Assembly (NCBI GenBank): GCA_018402015.1
Contig: JAGYJL010000003.1
Coordinates: forward strand, 27,043 to 91,042
Origin: Flavobacteriales bacterium
Lineage (GTDB): Bacteria; Bacteroidota; Bacteroidia; UBA10329
Reading direction: 5' to 3'
Length of the DNA: 64,000 nt
Shown: in pieces, positions 1-10,541 of the stretch
How positions within the stretch are numbered: position 1 is the first letter of the stretch
Layout of the letters: each line of letters opens with the position of its first letter
Made by a program: the position numbers and the translations under genes
The notes under the pieces: generated by a model
Database searches by the model: none
The model's input: only the letters and a program-made list of their open reading frames with translations
What the model was told of the DNA's origin: nothing

Positions 1-1280
1 GCAGTTCTCCACTGGGTGCCACCAGATGTAACGCCCGTTCCATCCCATTCGTTGTTCGTTGCGTCATCATACCAATTAATACCCTCTCCAGCAGCACCCA
101 ATCTGCTCCAAGTGAGGCCACCATCAAGAGATATGTCAACATAACCTTCATCACAGCAGTTCTCCGTGTCGAAAATGTGAGCAAATCTGAAAACGGGGTC
201 AACAGTTAATGATGAGAAGTTAAAGCACGGAGATTCGACATAAGACATCTCGCTTGTAGCGTAATCTCCGTCCAGGTTAGTTACCCAAGCATTTGAACCA
301 TTATTGGCTTCGCTGATCAAAGCACCTGCTGGTGTACCTAATTCCCAAGTGCTAGCAGTACCTCCAGTAGCCCATCCACCTGCTCCAGTTTCAAAGCCTT
401 CACTATACGGTAGGGTAGATATTTCCGGTATGCTTACAACAGAAAAAGTAATGGTGTCATTAACTGCATTGTTGTCCTGATCCATGGAAACCCAGGCAGT
501 AAAATCGTATGTTCCTGGTATAGACAGATCTGCTGGTACAGAGAAAAACAAGGTATCGGTCTGTCCAGAAGCAATTTCAACCGTAAATGTTTCAGTCTCA
601 ACCTGTCCGTCAAGTTCGTAAGAAGCGTTAATGGTAAGAATGTCGTCTAGTCCATTATTGTATACCGCAACCGCAACAATTTCTGATCCCAGCCCGCAAT
701 TTCCGACAGGCGAAACAGCTTCCACTAATTCTGCATCGTCAGATTCTGGTGTAAAGATGTTTACGTTATCAAGTCCAATTGAGTACCCGTAATCAATCCA
801 TCCACTGAATCTCACTTTTACAGTGGCGCTTTCTGAGATGAAATCTCCAAGTAAATATTCGAGTTCAACATAATCTTGAACGTCTCCGGTCAAACTGTCT
901 ATCAATACCCAAGTAACACCATCATCTTCGGACGCATAAACCGATAGGGTATTCTGGTCTCCGATCCAGTTAGGTTGAATGTGCGCAAAGCTCAATCGGT
1001 ATCCTCCCGAACTCAGATCCAACGAAGGAGAAGTGAGCGTGGTGATGTTGCCTGAATAAGCTCCTTCGTAGAAAAAGGCAGATGAATCCCCGTCAAATAC
1101 TCCTGGACCAGGGCCTAGGTTAACATTTGCTGGGTCCGATTGCCAGTCAATGTTGCCCACAAGATATTCTTGTGTGAATTGAGCGGTGATCCCATTTTCA
1201 AAATCCTCATAAAAAACGCTCTGAGCGTTTGCTCCTAACCCTAGGACGGTAGCGATCAATAAAGTGTAGACGTGTTTCAT
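1..1280 (-). CDS. Secreted protein, MAM/choice-of-anchor-J-like jelly-roll repeats (3' end runs off the window)
   Basis: Minus-strand frame opens at ATG 1280 and reads to the window edge: MKHVYTLLIATVLGLGANAQSVFYEDFENG...; two FEDFENG/GFETGAGGW-type modules; signal peptide. Confidence 0.75.
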   Translation of the reverse strand, partial: MKHVYTLLIATVLGLGANAQSVFYEDFENGITAQFTQEYLVGNIDWQSDPANVNLGPGPGVFDGDSSAFFYEGAYSGNITTLTSPSLDLSSGGYRLSFAHIQPNWIGDQNTLSVYASEDDGVTWVLIDSLTGDVQDYVELEYLLGDFISESATVKVRFSGWIDYGYSIGLDNVNIFTPESDDAELVEAVSPVGNCGLGSEIVAVAVYNNGLDDILTINASYELDGQVETETFTVEIASGQTDTLFFSVPADLSIPGTYDFTAWVSMDQDNNAVNDTITFSVVSIPEISTLPYSEGFETGAGGWATGGTASTWELGTPAGALISEANNGSNAWVTNLDGDYATSEMSYVESPCFNFSSLTVDPVFRFAHIFDTENCCDEGYVDISLDGGLTWSRLGAAGEGINWYDDATNNEWDGTGVTSGGTQWRT

Positions 1281-1375
1281 TGTGTAGTTTAATAGATGTT
1301 GCAAAGGTACAGTTAAGATGGTGCGAGAATCGCGTAGAACCAAAGTGTTATCAACGTTTTGGTCGTAAACAAGAC

Positions 1376-2230
1376 CTATTCTCGATCGGCTTGCTTGTTT
1401 ATCTTCTTCGACTTCTTCTTCCGTTCTTTCTTTACCAGTGGTTGTGAGTTGAAGAAATACCGGATATCGAAGGTCAAATAACTTCCGTTCAAGTATAGTT
1501 GCTGAACTCTGTTTTCGAAAGGCGCAGGATTTACATTATCCGTATACTCGAATTTACTGCGGTAAATATCAGCAAATGGCACATGATAAGTGCCGCCCAA
1601 GTAAAGGTAACCTGAATTCTTTGTTCGGTATTCCATTCCCAGATTAATGATTCCTCCTCCATGAATAACGCCATCGTTGCCAGGCTTGCCATCGAAACCT
1701 AGCCGAACGGAAGAATGACGAAAAAACTGCCCTGTGTTGGTGTTCTCTTCATTAGTGGTAAAAATATCTGACGGAAAAAATGTGAGTTGAAGACCTGCTG
1801 CAGCATTTAGGAAAACGCGATCGGAAACCTGAACAAAAAACAACAACTTGATCGGGTGTTCGTACCCGATTATGGTAAAATCGGTGTTGGAATTGAAGGC
1901 CGGGCTTCCTTCAATTATTCCAGCCGGTGGAACAGAATCCCGTTGAATATTGAGGTCGAAATTCCGTTGCACAAAGTTGATTCCGGTCTCTAGAGCGAAT
2001 CTCTTGTGAAAACCATAGCGAATTGTCATTCCAGCTGAGAATCCGAATTTGGGAGAAACGTTGATCGAGTAAGAATCGTTTTGAACCGTTTGAGAACCCG
2101 TATTTAGGAATGCAGCAGGAAAAATAGGGCGGAATTCTGCCCCAGCCGTAAGCGTTTGCACAGTTTCGTCTTCCTGACCGAACGATGTCAACCATACAAA
2201 GGAAAGAACGAGAGTTAAGGTTCTTCGCAT
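1376..2230 (-). CDS. Outer-membrane beta-barrel protein, porin-like
   Basis: ORF 1376..2260; likely start MRRTLTLVLSFVWLTSFGQ at 2230; alternating beta-strand pattern. Confidence 0.65.
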   Translation of the reverse strand: MRRTLTLVLSFVWLTSFGQEDETVQTLTAGAEFRPIFPAAFLNTGSQTVQNDSYSINVSPKFGFSAGMTIRYGFHKRFALETGINFVQRNFDLNIQRDSVPPAGIIEGSPAFNSNTDFTIIGYEHPIKLLFFVQVSDRVFLNAAAGLQLTFFPSDIFTTNEENTNTGQFFRHSSVRLGFDGKPGNDGVIHGGGIINLGMEYRTKNSGYLYLGGTYHVPFADIYRSKFEYTDNVNPAPFENRVQQLYLNGSYLTFDIRYFFNSQPLVKKERKKKSKKINKQADRE

Positions 2231-2329
2231 GCCCAAAAGTAGTACGTCAGTTCCACACATTTATTATCCATTGTTTTTCAAGTGATGGACATCACTGTTT
2301 CATTCGCTTCGTTTTTTGACTTTTGCCGC

Positions 2330-2488
2330 ATGAAATGGCTCATTTTCGGAGTAGTTGTGGTTTTGCTTTCTTGGCTTTCAGCAAGTTACCATAAGCGTAA
2401 CGGTTATTTCTTCTGGAGAACATTCATAATGGCCATTCTTGGATTTACCGGATTGCTCCTACTAGTTTGGAAACTGTTCTTCTTGTAG
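2330..2488 (+). CDS. Small membrane protein (about 52 aa, two hydrophobic segments)
   Basis: MKWLIFGVVVVLLSWLSASYHKRNGYFFWRTFIMAILGFTGLLLLVWKLFFL; followed by a terminator hairpin. Confidence 0.45.
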   Translation: MKWLIFGVVVVLLSWLSASYHKRNGYFFWRTFIMAILGFTGLLLLVWKLFFL

Positions 2489-2547
2489 TTTTGTGTGGGA
2501 CTAATATTGTTCTTCGGAATAGCAGAAAGTGCTAAAGAATACGCTGC

Positions 2548-2577
2548 AAAAGCCCCTTTACTCAAGGGGCTTTTTTG
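2548..2577 (+). terminator. Rho-independent terminator
   Basis: AAAAGCCCCTTTACTCAAGGGGCTTTTTT. Confidence 0.8.
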
Positions 2578-2623
2578 TGCTTGAGAAAATTTGCGTATTT
2601 CGTATCGTTAACGATCAACCCCT

Positions 2624-5600
2624 ATGAGATTTTTTCTAGTTGCATTTTTTACTGCCCTTTCAACATCATTTGTGTTTTCGCAATCAGCTGAATTCAAATG
2701 GAAAAGTTCCCTCAACAATAGCCGTGTTTTTCTAGAGAACAAAGGCCAGTTCGACCATTTTATAGGAGACGAAGTACTATACGCCATTGATGGCGGGCAG
2801 TGCATGGTTTTCTTCACCGAAGAAGGCTACACCATCAAACTTACGCGAAAGATCAAGAATGAGAATCGTGTCCGTTTCGATCACTCAAAGCCCAAATACA
2901 TTCAGCAGGCAGAAACTGTATCTGTCAAGTTTTCAAATGCAAATGATGATTCAGAGGTCATTGCGCTTCGAAAAGTGGGGCACACTTCTACTTACGCAAT
3001 GCTTAACGCAGATCATTCCGAAAGCCATATTGAAGGTGTGGTAGGGTTTGAGGAATTGCTCTATCGTAACATTTACCCGAACATCGATATCCGATTCACT
3101 ATTCATCCTGAAAGTGGATTCAAGTATGATCTGATTCTTCATCCTGGAGCAAACGCTTCAGATGTTCAGTTTCTGTATCCGTCTGCATACACGCCTTATC
3201 TTGATGTAGATGGTAATTTGGTGGTGTCAACCACCTTTGGAGATATCGTAGATCATGCTCCAAGTTCTTTTGAAAAGAGCTCAAACCGCACAATTGCATC
3301 GTCTTTCAAGCTCAACGGCAATACGGTTGGATTTGATCTTTCAGAATATGATGTCAACCAAGAAGTGATCATTGATCCTTGGGTTTCAACCCCAGCTTTT
3401 CCGAACTCTGGCGGAATTTGGGACATAGACACAGATGATCTTGGAAACGTGTACATCTACGGTGGAGATACACCAATGAAACTTCAGAAATACGATGCAG
3501 CAGGAGCCCTGCAATGGACCTACAACACTCCTTGGGATTCTGCCAACTACTGGATAGGAACCATGATTACCGAACCAACATCTGGAGACTGCTTTATCAC
3601 TGCGGGTACCGATCCGCGTATACAGCGAATCAGCACTACGGGCTCATTGGTTTGGAATGCAAATGGAGGTGCGTTTGATGAGTATTGGAAGCTCAGTTTC
3701 AACTGCGATAACACGAGGTTGTTCCTTGGTGGTACCAGACTCACCTTGGGTGGAGCATTGATTGAAGGTTACGGTTACGTTTTTGAGATAGACATGAACA
3801 ATGGTTCTCAACTGAACGATGTGGAGGTTGCAAGCGTATCGCCTGGGCCTCTTGGCCTGGTGAATAACCCCAACGAAGTGCGTGCCATGTGTCCATCGCC
3901 AAACGGTAATTACTACTACATGACATTAGATACCATTGGTCGGTTTGACGAAAACCTCACGCTAGGATATCAGGATAATCATGGATATGGTTTTTCATAT
4001 CAAGTAGCTGGTTACGGTGTCACCAATCAGAGTATCAACGCCATGGCCGCCACAACCGATCATATCTATACGTTGGATGGTTCAACACTCGACAAACGGA
4101 ATATTGTTGATGGGTCTATCATCATTTCGGTTCCTATCCCGAATGGACAGACAACCAACGAACTTGGGTTCAATTCCGTGGAGAACGGTGGACTTGAATT
4201 GGACAGTTGCGGAAATGTATATGTTGGTTCAACCACAGGCGTTTATAAGTTCGATGCCGATCTTAATCAATTGGGTTTCCAGTCAACTCCTGGCCGTGTT
4301 TATGATGTGGCCGTGAACAGTGCAGGTGAAGTAGTGGCCTGCGGTCAAGGTTTTGTTGCTTCATTGAATCTGGCACCTTGCGCCCCACCTAAAGCTGTTT
4401 GCCTGAATTGTTTGGAGCTGATGCCTGCTGGTCCGTTTTGTCCGGAAGATGATGCGGTTACACTTGTTGCCGATCCGGGAAACGGAATTTGGTCTGGACC
4501 GGGAATTGTTGACGAAGTGCTTGGCATTTTCGATCCTGCGGTGGCAGATACAGGAACCCATGTCATCTACTTTGCTCCAGAGATTCCACTTGTTTGCGGA
4601 ATTGATTCGTTGATCATTGAGGTTAATTACTGCGTGAATCTTCAAGCATGCATCGATTCGCTCGGAAATATTGCAGTACCTAACGGAATTCCACCATACA
4701 CATGGTCTCAGACCATCGACACACTTGATTGCAGTACTTGTTTTCCTGGGCTTCCTCCCTTTATTCAACCGTGTAGTACTCCTCCTGGTTGCGCAGTGCC
4801 AACAACAGTCGTTCAAGTTTTCTCTACTGCAGAAACGGTAGCTCCAACAGGCAACTGGCCCATCTTCGTAGAAGATTCGGAAGGAAACACGCTAGAGATC
4901 ACTTCATTGGCATCGTTGCCAGCATGTTCTCAAGGTTGTTTCATTGTAGCCAACCTACCCGATACGGCCATTGCCTGCTTGGGAGATAGCGCTCAGGCCA
5001 CAGTGCTTGTAACGGGCGGTATCGGTAACGTTTCGTATTCGTGGAGCACAACGCCAGAACAGACCACGGCAACTGCCATAGATCTTGCTCCGGGTAACTA
5101 TTACTACGTAACCGTAACGGATGACAGTTCGTGTGTGGCCATAGATTCTGTTTATGTGGTAGAACAGGAATGTATCGGACCAATTGTTTGCGCTACACCA
5201 TTTGGCGATATGCAGGCAGACGGCATCGGACCGTTCACGTGGTACGAATACACAGAGTCTACAGATTGTAGCGGTTGTGCCGAATTCCCTGGATTTCCAC
5301 CGTGTTCGTTCCCTCCAGGATGTGCCGTTACTGTTCAAGAGTATTCGGAATTTGCAATTGGCGATATGGTAACGCCTACTGGAAATTGGCCCGTTGCAGT
5401 TGTCGATGCTGCCGGAGACACGCTATTCATCAACTCTTTTGCAGAACTGCCCATTTGTACGCAGACCTGCTACATTCAGGTAGAAATACCTGAAAACGCA
5501 TTTACCTGTTTCGGTCAATCTGATGCGGAAGTATCAGCAGTTGTTACCGGTGCTTTCGGAGTAGTTGGTTATTCGTGGAATTCAAACCCGGTTCAGACCA

Positions 5601-6898
5601 CGCAAACGGCAACAGGGTTAGGTGCTGGCGAGTACGTGGTGACCGTAGTTGATGAAAACATGTGTGAAGCCACAGACACTGTAACTGTTGTGCAGAATCC
5701 GGAAATAACCATTCAGGTTTCCGGAACCGATTCTCTTTGCCTTGGAATTACCGTTGGAAGCGCAACGGCATCAGCCACTGGTGGTGCAGGCAATTTCTCC
5801 TATTCGTGGGCTACGAATCCAGCTCAAACAACACCAACTGCAAATAATTTGTCGGTGGGAACATACAACGTTACCGTTACAGATGATGTCGGTTGTACGC
5901 AGCAAGCCTCTTGGACCATCGCGGAGCGGCCATCCGTTACCGTGGAGCTTACCGGTGGAGGTGACATTTGTCCGGAAAGCACGGACGGAACGGCCAGCGC
6001 ATTGGCGTCAAATGGCTCGGCACCGTACACCTATAGTTGGAATACCATTCCAGCACAGTCTGGCACAGATGCCTCCGGATTGGCACCTGGCGATTATCAG
6101 GTCACTGCCACTGATCAGGATGGTTGTCAGGGAATTGCTTCGGTAATTATAGGAGCGCTTCCTACGGTTGAAGCCGAAGCGGGAACATACACCACCATCT
6201 GTTCAGGTCAATCTGCCACATTAGTAGCCAGCGGAGGTGTAGATTATCAGTGGAGTAGTGGGCAATCTGGGGAGTCAGTGCTTGTTTCTCCAGAAGAGAC
6301 AACACTTTACTCGGTTACGGTAACGGACGCGAACAATTGTACCGCTTCGGATACGGTTACTGTATTCGTAGTGTCGATTCCACAGGTAACCATCGAAGAA
6401 CTTGATTCGGTTATCTGTGATGTGGAGCCGCCATTCATGATTGTTGGTATTCCTCCAGGCGGAACATTTACTGGTCCGGGAGTAAGCTCCAATGGATTCT
6501 TTGAGCCTTTGGTTGCTGGCGGAGGGGAACATACCATCACTTATGCATTCGGATCTATTGATAACTGCGAAGTGGATACTTCCGTGGTCATTGTGGTGGA
6601 CGAGGAACTCTGCGATGTTTCGGCTCCGAGTATCTTCAACCCGAATAGCGATTTTGAGGGGAACGTGGACTTCTGCGGAAATCAACCTCAGAATAACGTG
6701 TTCTCACTTCCTTGTTTGGAGTGGTATCCTGGTAACCGTGTTCTCATTTATGATAGATGGGGACGCAAGTGCTACGAACAGGAAGATTATCACCTCAAAC
6801 CATGGGATGGCGGGAACCAGAGCACTGGCGTGTATTATTACATCGTTGAGGTTCCTAATGAGGAAGTTGTTAAAGGCTTCTTCCATTTGGTGAGGTAG
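2624..6898 (+). CDS. Large secreted protein with SprB-type repeats and gliding-motility-associated C-terminal domain (T9SS substrate)
   Basis: 1424 aa; N-terminal FLENKGQF...YAIDGG module; repeated SYSWSTTPEQTTATA..LAPGNYYVTVTD units; C-terminus NRVLIYDRWGRKCYE...GVYYYIVEVPNEEVVKGFFHLVR. Confidence 0.85.
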   Translation: MRFFLVAFFTALSTSFVFSQSAEFKWKSSLNNSRVFLENKGQFDHFIGDEVLYAIDGGQCMVFFTEEGYTIKLTRKIKNENRVRFDHSKPKYIQQAETVSVKFSNANDDSEVIALRKVGHTSTYAMLNADHSESHIEGVVGFEELLYRNIYPNIDIRFTIHPESGFKYDLILHPGANASDVQFLYPSAYTPYLDVDGNLVVSTTFGDIVDHAPSSFEKSSNRTIASSFKLNGNTVGFDLSEYDVNQEVIIDPWVSTPAFPNSGGIWDIDTDDLGNVYIYGGDTPMKLQKYDAAGALQWTYNTPWDSANYWIGTMITEPTSGDCFITAGTDPRIQRISTTGSLVWNANGGAFDEYWKLSFNCDNTRLFLGGTRLTLGGALIEGYGYVFEIDMNNGSQLNDVEVASVSPGPLGLVNNPNEVRAMCPSPNGNYYYMTLDTIGRFDENLTLGYQDNHGYGFSYQVAGYGVTNQSINAMAATTDHIYTLDGSTLDKRNIVDGSIIISVPIPNGQTTNELGFNSVENGGLELDSCGNVYVGSTTGVYKFDADLNQLGFQSTPGRVYDVAVNSAGEVVACGQGFVASLNLAPCAPPKAVCLNCLELMPAGPFCPEDDAVTLVADPGNGIWSGPGIVDEVLGIFDPAVADTGTHVIYFAPEIPLVCGIDSLIIEVNYCVNLQACIDSLGNIAVPNGIPPYTWSQTIDTLDCSTCFPGLPPFIQPCSTPPGCAVPTTVVQVFSTAETVAPTGNWPIFVEDSEGNTLEITSLASLPACSQGCFIVANLPDTAIACLGDSAQATVLVTGGIGNVSYSWSTTPEQTTATAIDLAPGNYYYVTVTDDSSCVAIDSVYVVEQECIGPIVCATPFGDMQADGIGPFTWYEYTESTDCSGCAEFPGFPPCSFPPGCAVTVQEYSEFAIGDMVTPTGNWPVAVVDAAGDTLFINSFAELPICTQTCYIQVEIPENAFTCFGQSDAEVSAVVTGAFGVVGYSWNSNPVQTTQTATGLGAGEYVVTVVDENMCEATDTVTVVQNPEITIQVSGTDSLCLGITVGSATASATGGAGNFSYSWATNPAQTTPTANNLSVGTYNVTVTDDVGCTQQASWTIAERPSVTVELTGGGDICPESTDGTASALASNGSAPYTYSWNTIPAQSGTDASGLAPGDYQVTATDQDGCQGIASVIIGALPTVEAEAGTYTTICSGQSATLVASGGVDYQWSSGQSGESVLVSPEETTLYSVTVTDANNCTASDTVTVFVVSIPQVTIEELDSVICDVEPPFMIVGIPPGGTFTGPGVSSNGFFEPLVAGGGEHTITYAFGSIDNCEVDTSVVIVVDEELCDVSAPSIFNPNSDFEGNVDFCGNQPQNNVFSLPCLEWYPGNRVLIYDRWGRKCYEQEDYHLKPWDGGNQSTGVYYYIVEVPNEEVVKGFFHLVR

Positions 6899-7100
6899 AC
6901 ATAATAGAATTAGAGTGAGTAATAATTCTGTTAAATTTTCCAACGTCTTTTTCTAAGTGGGACTATTTGTTTGAGCTAATATTGTTCTGCGGATCAATAT
7001 TTTTTTGAGCTTTCAAAGCGTAAGAAATCGGGGTTTTGAGATTTTTGGATGGGTATGACATTCTGATGTTTGTGGCGGTCATTAACTAAAACAAAAGATC

Positions 7101-8066
7101 ATGAAAACACTACCGAAAATTACTGCAGGAGTACTCATTGCAGCTATCCAATTGACTGCATGTACAAAGACAGATGTAGATCCCGATACAACAAATGGCA
7201 TGTCTCCGTCATCTTACTTCGCGCAAAACCAAACTTCAGCTAAACAAATCTTTAGTATCAACCCAGCGCAATACAATCAAATTACTGGAAATCAGGGTAC
7301 TGAGGTCGTTATTTATGCTGGCTCGTTTGTGGATGCACAGTCCAATCCTATAACCGGAAACGTTGACTTTGAACTGATCGAAATTTTCAGCCGAGGAGAT
7401 ATGTTCAAGATGAATCGTGCGACCATGGCAAACCACTGGTCTGGAGATAAAAGGTTGTTGGTTTCTGGTGGAGAGTATTACATCAACGCTACCCAAAACG
7501 GTCAGCAAGTATTCTTGGCTCAGGATGTAAGGGTTCGTGTGCCTTACGCAAACGGAGGTGGATTCAGCGAACTAATGAGAAATTTCGAAGGCCAGGTTCA
7601 AGCTGACGGTGATATCCTTTGGAATATGGCCGGAGACAGCGTGATTCCGGTTGATTCGCTGAATAACGACTCGATCTTTCTTGGCGCTGGATACGATATT
7701 CTCGAAGGAGAATGGGGCTGGACAAATGTTGACAGATGGTACAACGACCCGAGAGAGAAGACTACAATATACATTGATGCTCCAGAAGGACTTAACCTTT
7801 CCAATTGCGAAGTTTTCTTAACATACGATGGAGAACCATTAGCATTGGCGCAGCTTGATACTTGGGAGAATGATATGTTTTCCGAGCATTACGGTCTTAT
7901 TCCAATCGGATTGGAGTGCCATGTAATTTTGGTGACTGAGATTGACGGTGTATTGAATTATGCCATCCAAGGGTTCTCGGTAACCGAGAATCACATTGAG
8001 GTGATCTCAAGTCTGCAACCAACCACGCAATCTGAGTTGGCAGATTTGATCAATGCGCTTCCATAA
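7101..8066 (+). CDS. Secreted lipoprotein, function unknown
   Basis: MKTLPKITAGVLIAAIQLTACTKTD lipobox; 321 aa. Confidence 0.65.
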   Translation: MKTLPKITAGVLIAAIQLTACTKTDVDPDTTNGMSPSSYFAQNQTSAKQIFSINPAQYNQITGNQGTEVVIYAGSFVDAQSNPITGNVDFELIEIFSRGDMFKMNRATMANHWSGDKRLLVSGGEYYINATQNGQQVFLAQDVRVRVPYANGGGFSELMRNFEGQVQADGDILWNMAGDSVIPVDSLNNDSIFLGAGYDILEGEWGWTNVDRWYNDPREKTTIYIDAPEGLNLSNCEVFLTYDGEPLALAQLDTWENDMFSEHYGLIPIGLECHVILVTEIDGVLNYAIQGFSVTENHIEVISSLQPTTQSELADLINALP

Positions 8067-8087
8067 TGCAATTGGTGCTAAAAGTTA

Positions 8088-8121
8088 AAGCCCTGTCTCA
8101 ATTTTGAGACAGGGCTTTTTT
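8088..8121 (+). terminator. Rho-independent terminator
   Basis: AAGCCCTGTCTCAATTTTGAGACAGGGCTTTTTT. Confidence 0.85.
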
Positions 8122-8125
8122 GTAA

Positions 8126-8160
8126 TAAAGCCCCGCCATTTCAGGCGGGGCTCGGTTTTC
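8126..8160. terminator. Second hairpin, convergent intergenic
   Basis: AAAGCCCCGCCATTTCAGGCGGGGCTCGGTTTT. Confidence 0.6.
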
Positions 8161-8166
8161 CCAGCC

Positions 8167-9429
8167 TCAACTTGGCGGGTTTGAGGCCTCGGGCCGACTA
8201 ATAAGATATATCAATGCTTGATTTTCACTCTGTCTTACTTCAGATTGAAGTTTTGTTAGTGTTGAAACAACTCCAACGATCGGAACATGCTCAAAATGGT
8301 ATTGAACCCACGTTCTTTCTTCTCCTCTCAACTCATAAGAACCATTTATTTGAATGGGAAATGTTGAGCTAACAGCTTGGCGCAGTTCTGGAGGGTAGAT
8401 GCTTAAATGTTCGGATTTAAACGTATCAAGTCGTTTTACGAGTTCAGAATGCGAGAATTGGTTTTCTCCAGAATTGAACATGATGTGCGTAGTGATGTCA
8501 AAATTTGACTGTTTGGAAATGTCAAACAGAGACATGCTTGCAGCTTCCTCAAGCGAAACGCCTTCGGTTTCAGCAATCAATTTGGTTTTCAGTTGTTGCA
8601 AATAAGCAACCGTTTCATCTGCTGATTTTTTTAGCTGAGAAGCAAAAGGAGAGCTCGATGCCATTGCATACAATGCAGCATTGTTTTCGCTGGTCTGTAT
8701 GGTCTCGCGTAGCTCGTTATCAATCATGGTAATGCCACGGTTAAAATTGGAACTCTGATTAAAACGAGTAAGCGCAAATACAAGAATTAAGCAGGTCATG
8801 GCAACCAAGGATGCTGATAAGGTTATTGGCTTGTTGGCCGATGTTTGGTACCGCTTGTAGAAATAGATGGGTACATATAGAAACGCTAGTGTTCCCAGTC
8901 CCACCATTAGCATAACAGAGGCACCTGGCCAATGCAAGATTTTAAAAAGCGTCCCCAACGTTGTGAAGGCCAATCCAACAAATCCGGAGATGTGAAGAAC
9001 GGCTTCGTTGTTTGGCGATTCTTTCAGCTTGTGTGCTAGAATCAACGGTAAATAAATGAGCGCCAAAATCATTGCGCCCAACATAAACATGATGTTGGCC
9101 CCAGGCCAATGCATGAGTTTGAAAATCGTCCCCGCCAAGAGAAGAAATGTAGAAGTCAGCCCGAAACCAAATGTTACTTTTTTCATCGTTGCATTCATTT
9201 CGGTTAATAATTCAAATGTTTCGTTTTGAACCTGTTTTAAACCTCCAGGTCCGAAGAGGTTGAGTGTATATTGAAAGGCTTCCTCGAACGATTTGCCTTG
9301 TTGTAGTTGTGTTTCAATGCTGGTGCAGAGATGATCCAGGAGGTCTTCCTGCAATTTATTCTGTGCAACACCATTTTTCTTGATGTATGCATCGATCAAT
9401 TCTATCTGAAGTTCTGTTAGCTCAACCAT
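8167..9429 (-). CDS. Membrane protein with N-terminal HAAS-like helical segment and two GldL-like FKxxHWPGA transmembrane hairpins
   Basis: 420 aa; GTIFKLMHWPGANIMFMLG and GTLFKILHWPGASVMLMVG; overlaps the PadR gene. Confidence 0.6.
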   Translation of the reverse strand: MVELTELQIELIDAYIKKNGVAQNKLQEDLLDHLCTSIETQLQQGKSFEEAFQYTLNLFGPGGLKQVQNETFELLTEMNATMKKVTFGFGLTSTFLLLAGTIFKLMHWPGANIMFMLGAMILALIYLPLILAHKLKESPNNEAVLHISGFVGLAFTTLGTLFKILHWPGASVMLMVGLGTLAFLYVPIYFYKRYQTSANKPITLSASLVAMTCLILVFALTRFNQSSNFNRGITMIDNELRETIQTSENNAALYAMASSSPFASQLKKSADETVAYLQQLKTKLIAETEGVSLEEAASMSLFDISKQSNFDITTHIMFNSGENQFSHSELVKRLDTFKSEHLSIYPPELRQAVSSTFPIQINGSYELRGEERTWVQYHFEHVPIVGVVSTLTKLQSEVRQSENQALIYLISRPEASNPPS

Positions 9430-9773
9430 TGCAGTTTGGGATTTGGATTGAAGCTATTCAGTAGGTCATTCATCGTTTCGGAGAATCTCCTGAACTCGAT
9501 TACCTTATCGTTTGCCTGTTTATTTCCGTTCTCCGTTAACCGGTAATATTTCCGCACGCGCTTTCCAATACTGACCTTTTCGGTAGTAAGAAAACCATCT
9601 GCTTCTAATTTATGTAGCGTGGGGTAGAGGGCGCCTTCGGTGAGTTGGATCTCGCCAGCGGTCTTGTCCTTAACGTGTTGTGTTATCTCGTAACCGTACA
9701 TTCTTTCGTTCTCGGCCAATAGGCTCAGAACAATGGTCTGCAGGGTTCCTTTCAATAGCTCTTGTGAATACAT
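9417..9773 (-). CDS. PadR-family transcriptional regulator
   Basis: MYSQELLKGTLQTIVLSLLAENERMYGYEITQHVKDKTAGEIQLTEGALYPTLHKLEADGFL. Confidence 0.9.
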   Translation of the reverse strand: MYSQELLKGTLQTIVLSLLAENERMYGYEITQHVKDKTAGEIQLTEGALYPTLHKLEADGFLTTEKVSIGKRVRKYYRLTENGNKQANDKVIEFRRFSETMNDLLNSFNPNPKLQWLS

Positions 9774-9965
9774 AGGACAATGATACATAATATTCTTAGG
9801 TATAAGCATCTTAGGTATTAACTTTTTACATTTTGATTTATTGTATGAGGCTGGAATTAGAGTAATTAGCGAATAAGAGGAATGTGCAAATCAGAAAGAT
9901 CAATCCGTTAATGACTTGCATGCTTTCATCACTCTCATTGCACAATTTGTATCATCTTTGGAGTC

Positions 9966-10541
9966 ATGAAAAACCTAACATTCCTTTTTGCATTTCTCGT
10001 TTTACCTTTTTCCATTCTCGCCCAAGGCAACATTATGCTAATGCCGTTTGAAGCATTAATGAATGCCGAATGGAAAGCCGAAGGAAAATGGAAGGATGGA
10101 AAGCCGTTCAAGCAAGAAGTGAGCTTCAGTTGGTCTACCGATCAAGAGTCTGTTACTACAGTGACCCATAGTTATCTCGATACCACATTCAGCTCATTCG
10201 GAAAGTTTTCAGACGGTGTTATTACTTGGGACACGATCACTAATTCCATCAAGTTTGAGGTAAAGGATATCTACGGGAACGTGATTGATGGATCTGTTCG
10301 CACAAAGGTGAAAACCATTATGTACGAATATGCAATAGAGAATGAACTAGGCATGAAAACCTACATGACCGATGCACTCATCTGGATAAAACCAGACAAG
10401 TACATGTTCAAGGTGGGCACCATGAAAGATGATGAATGGGTGGAAGTTTATCTGGAAACGTACTTCTTAAGAAATCAAGGATTAATCAGATTTTTGATTC
10501 AAATTTTTAAAGAGGTGCCGTCTTCTATTTCCATTCAGTAA
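9966..10541 (+). CDS. Secreted protein of unknown function
   Basis: MKNLTFLFAFLVLPFSILAQ signal peptide; 3' end enters the indel-rich zone so the stop is uncertain. Confidence 0.5.
   Translation: MKNLTFLFAFLVLPFSILAQGNIMLMPFEALMNAEWKAEGKWKDGKPFKQEVSFSWSTDQESVTTVTHSYLDTTFSSFGKFSDGVITWDTITNSIKFEVKDIYGNVIDGSVRTKVKTIMYEYAIENELGMKTYMTDALIWIKPDKYMFKVGTMKDDEWVEVYLETYFLRNQGLIRFLIQIFKEVPSSISIQ

Noticed and set aside
4361-4816. Long antisense ORF within the SprB-repeat protein
   Set aside because: Low-complexity mirror of a repeat-rich gene, no independent coding signature.
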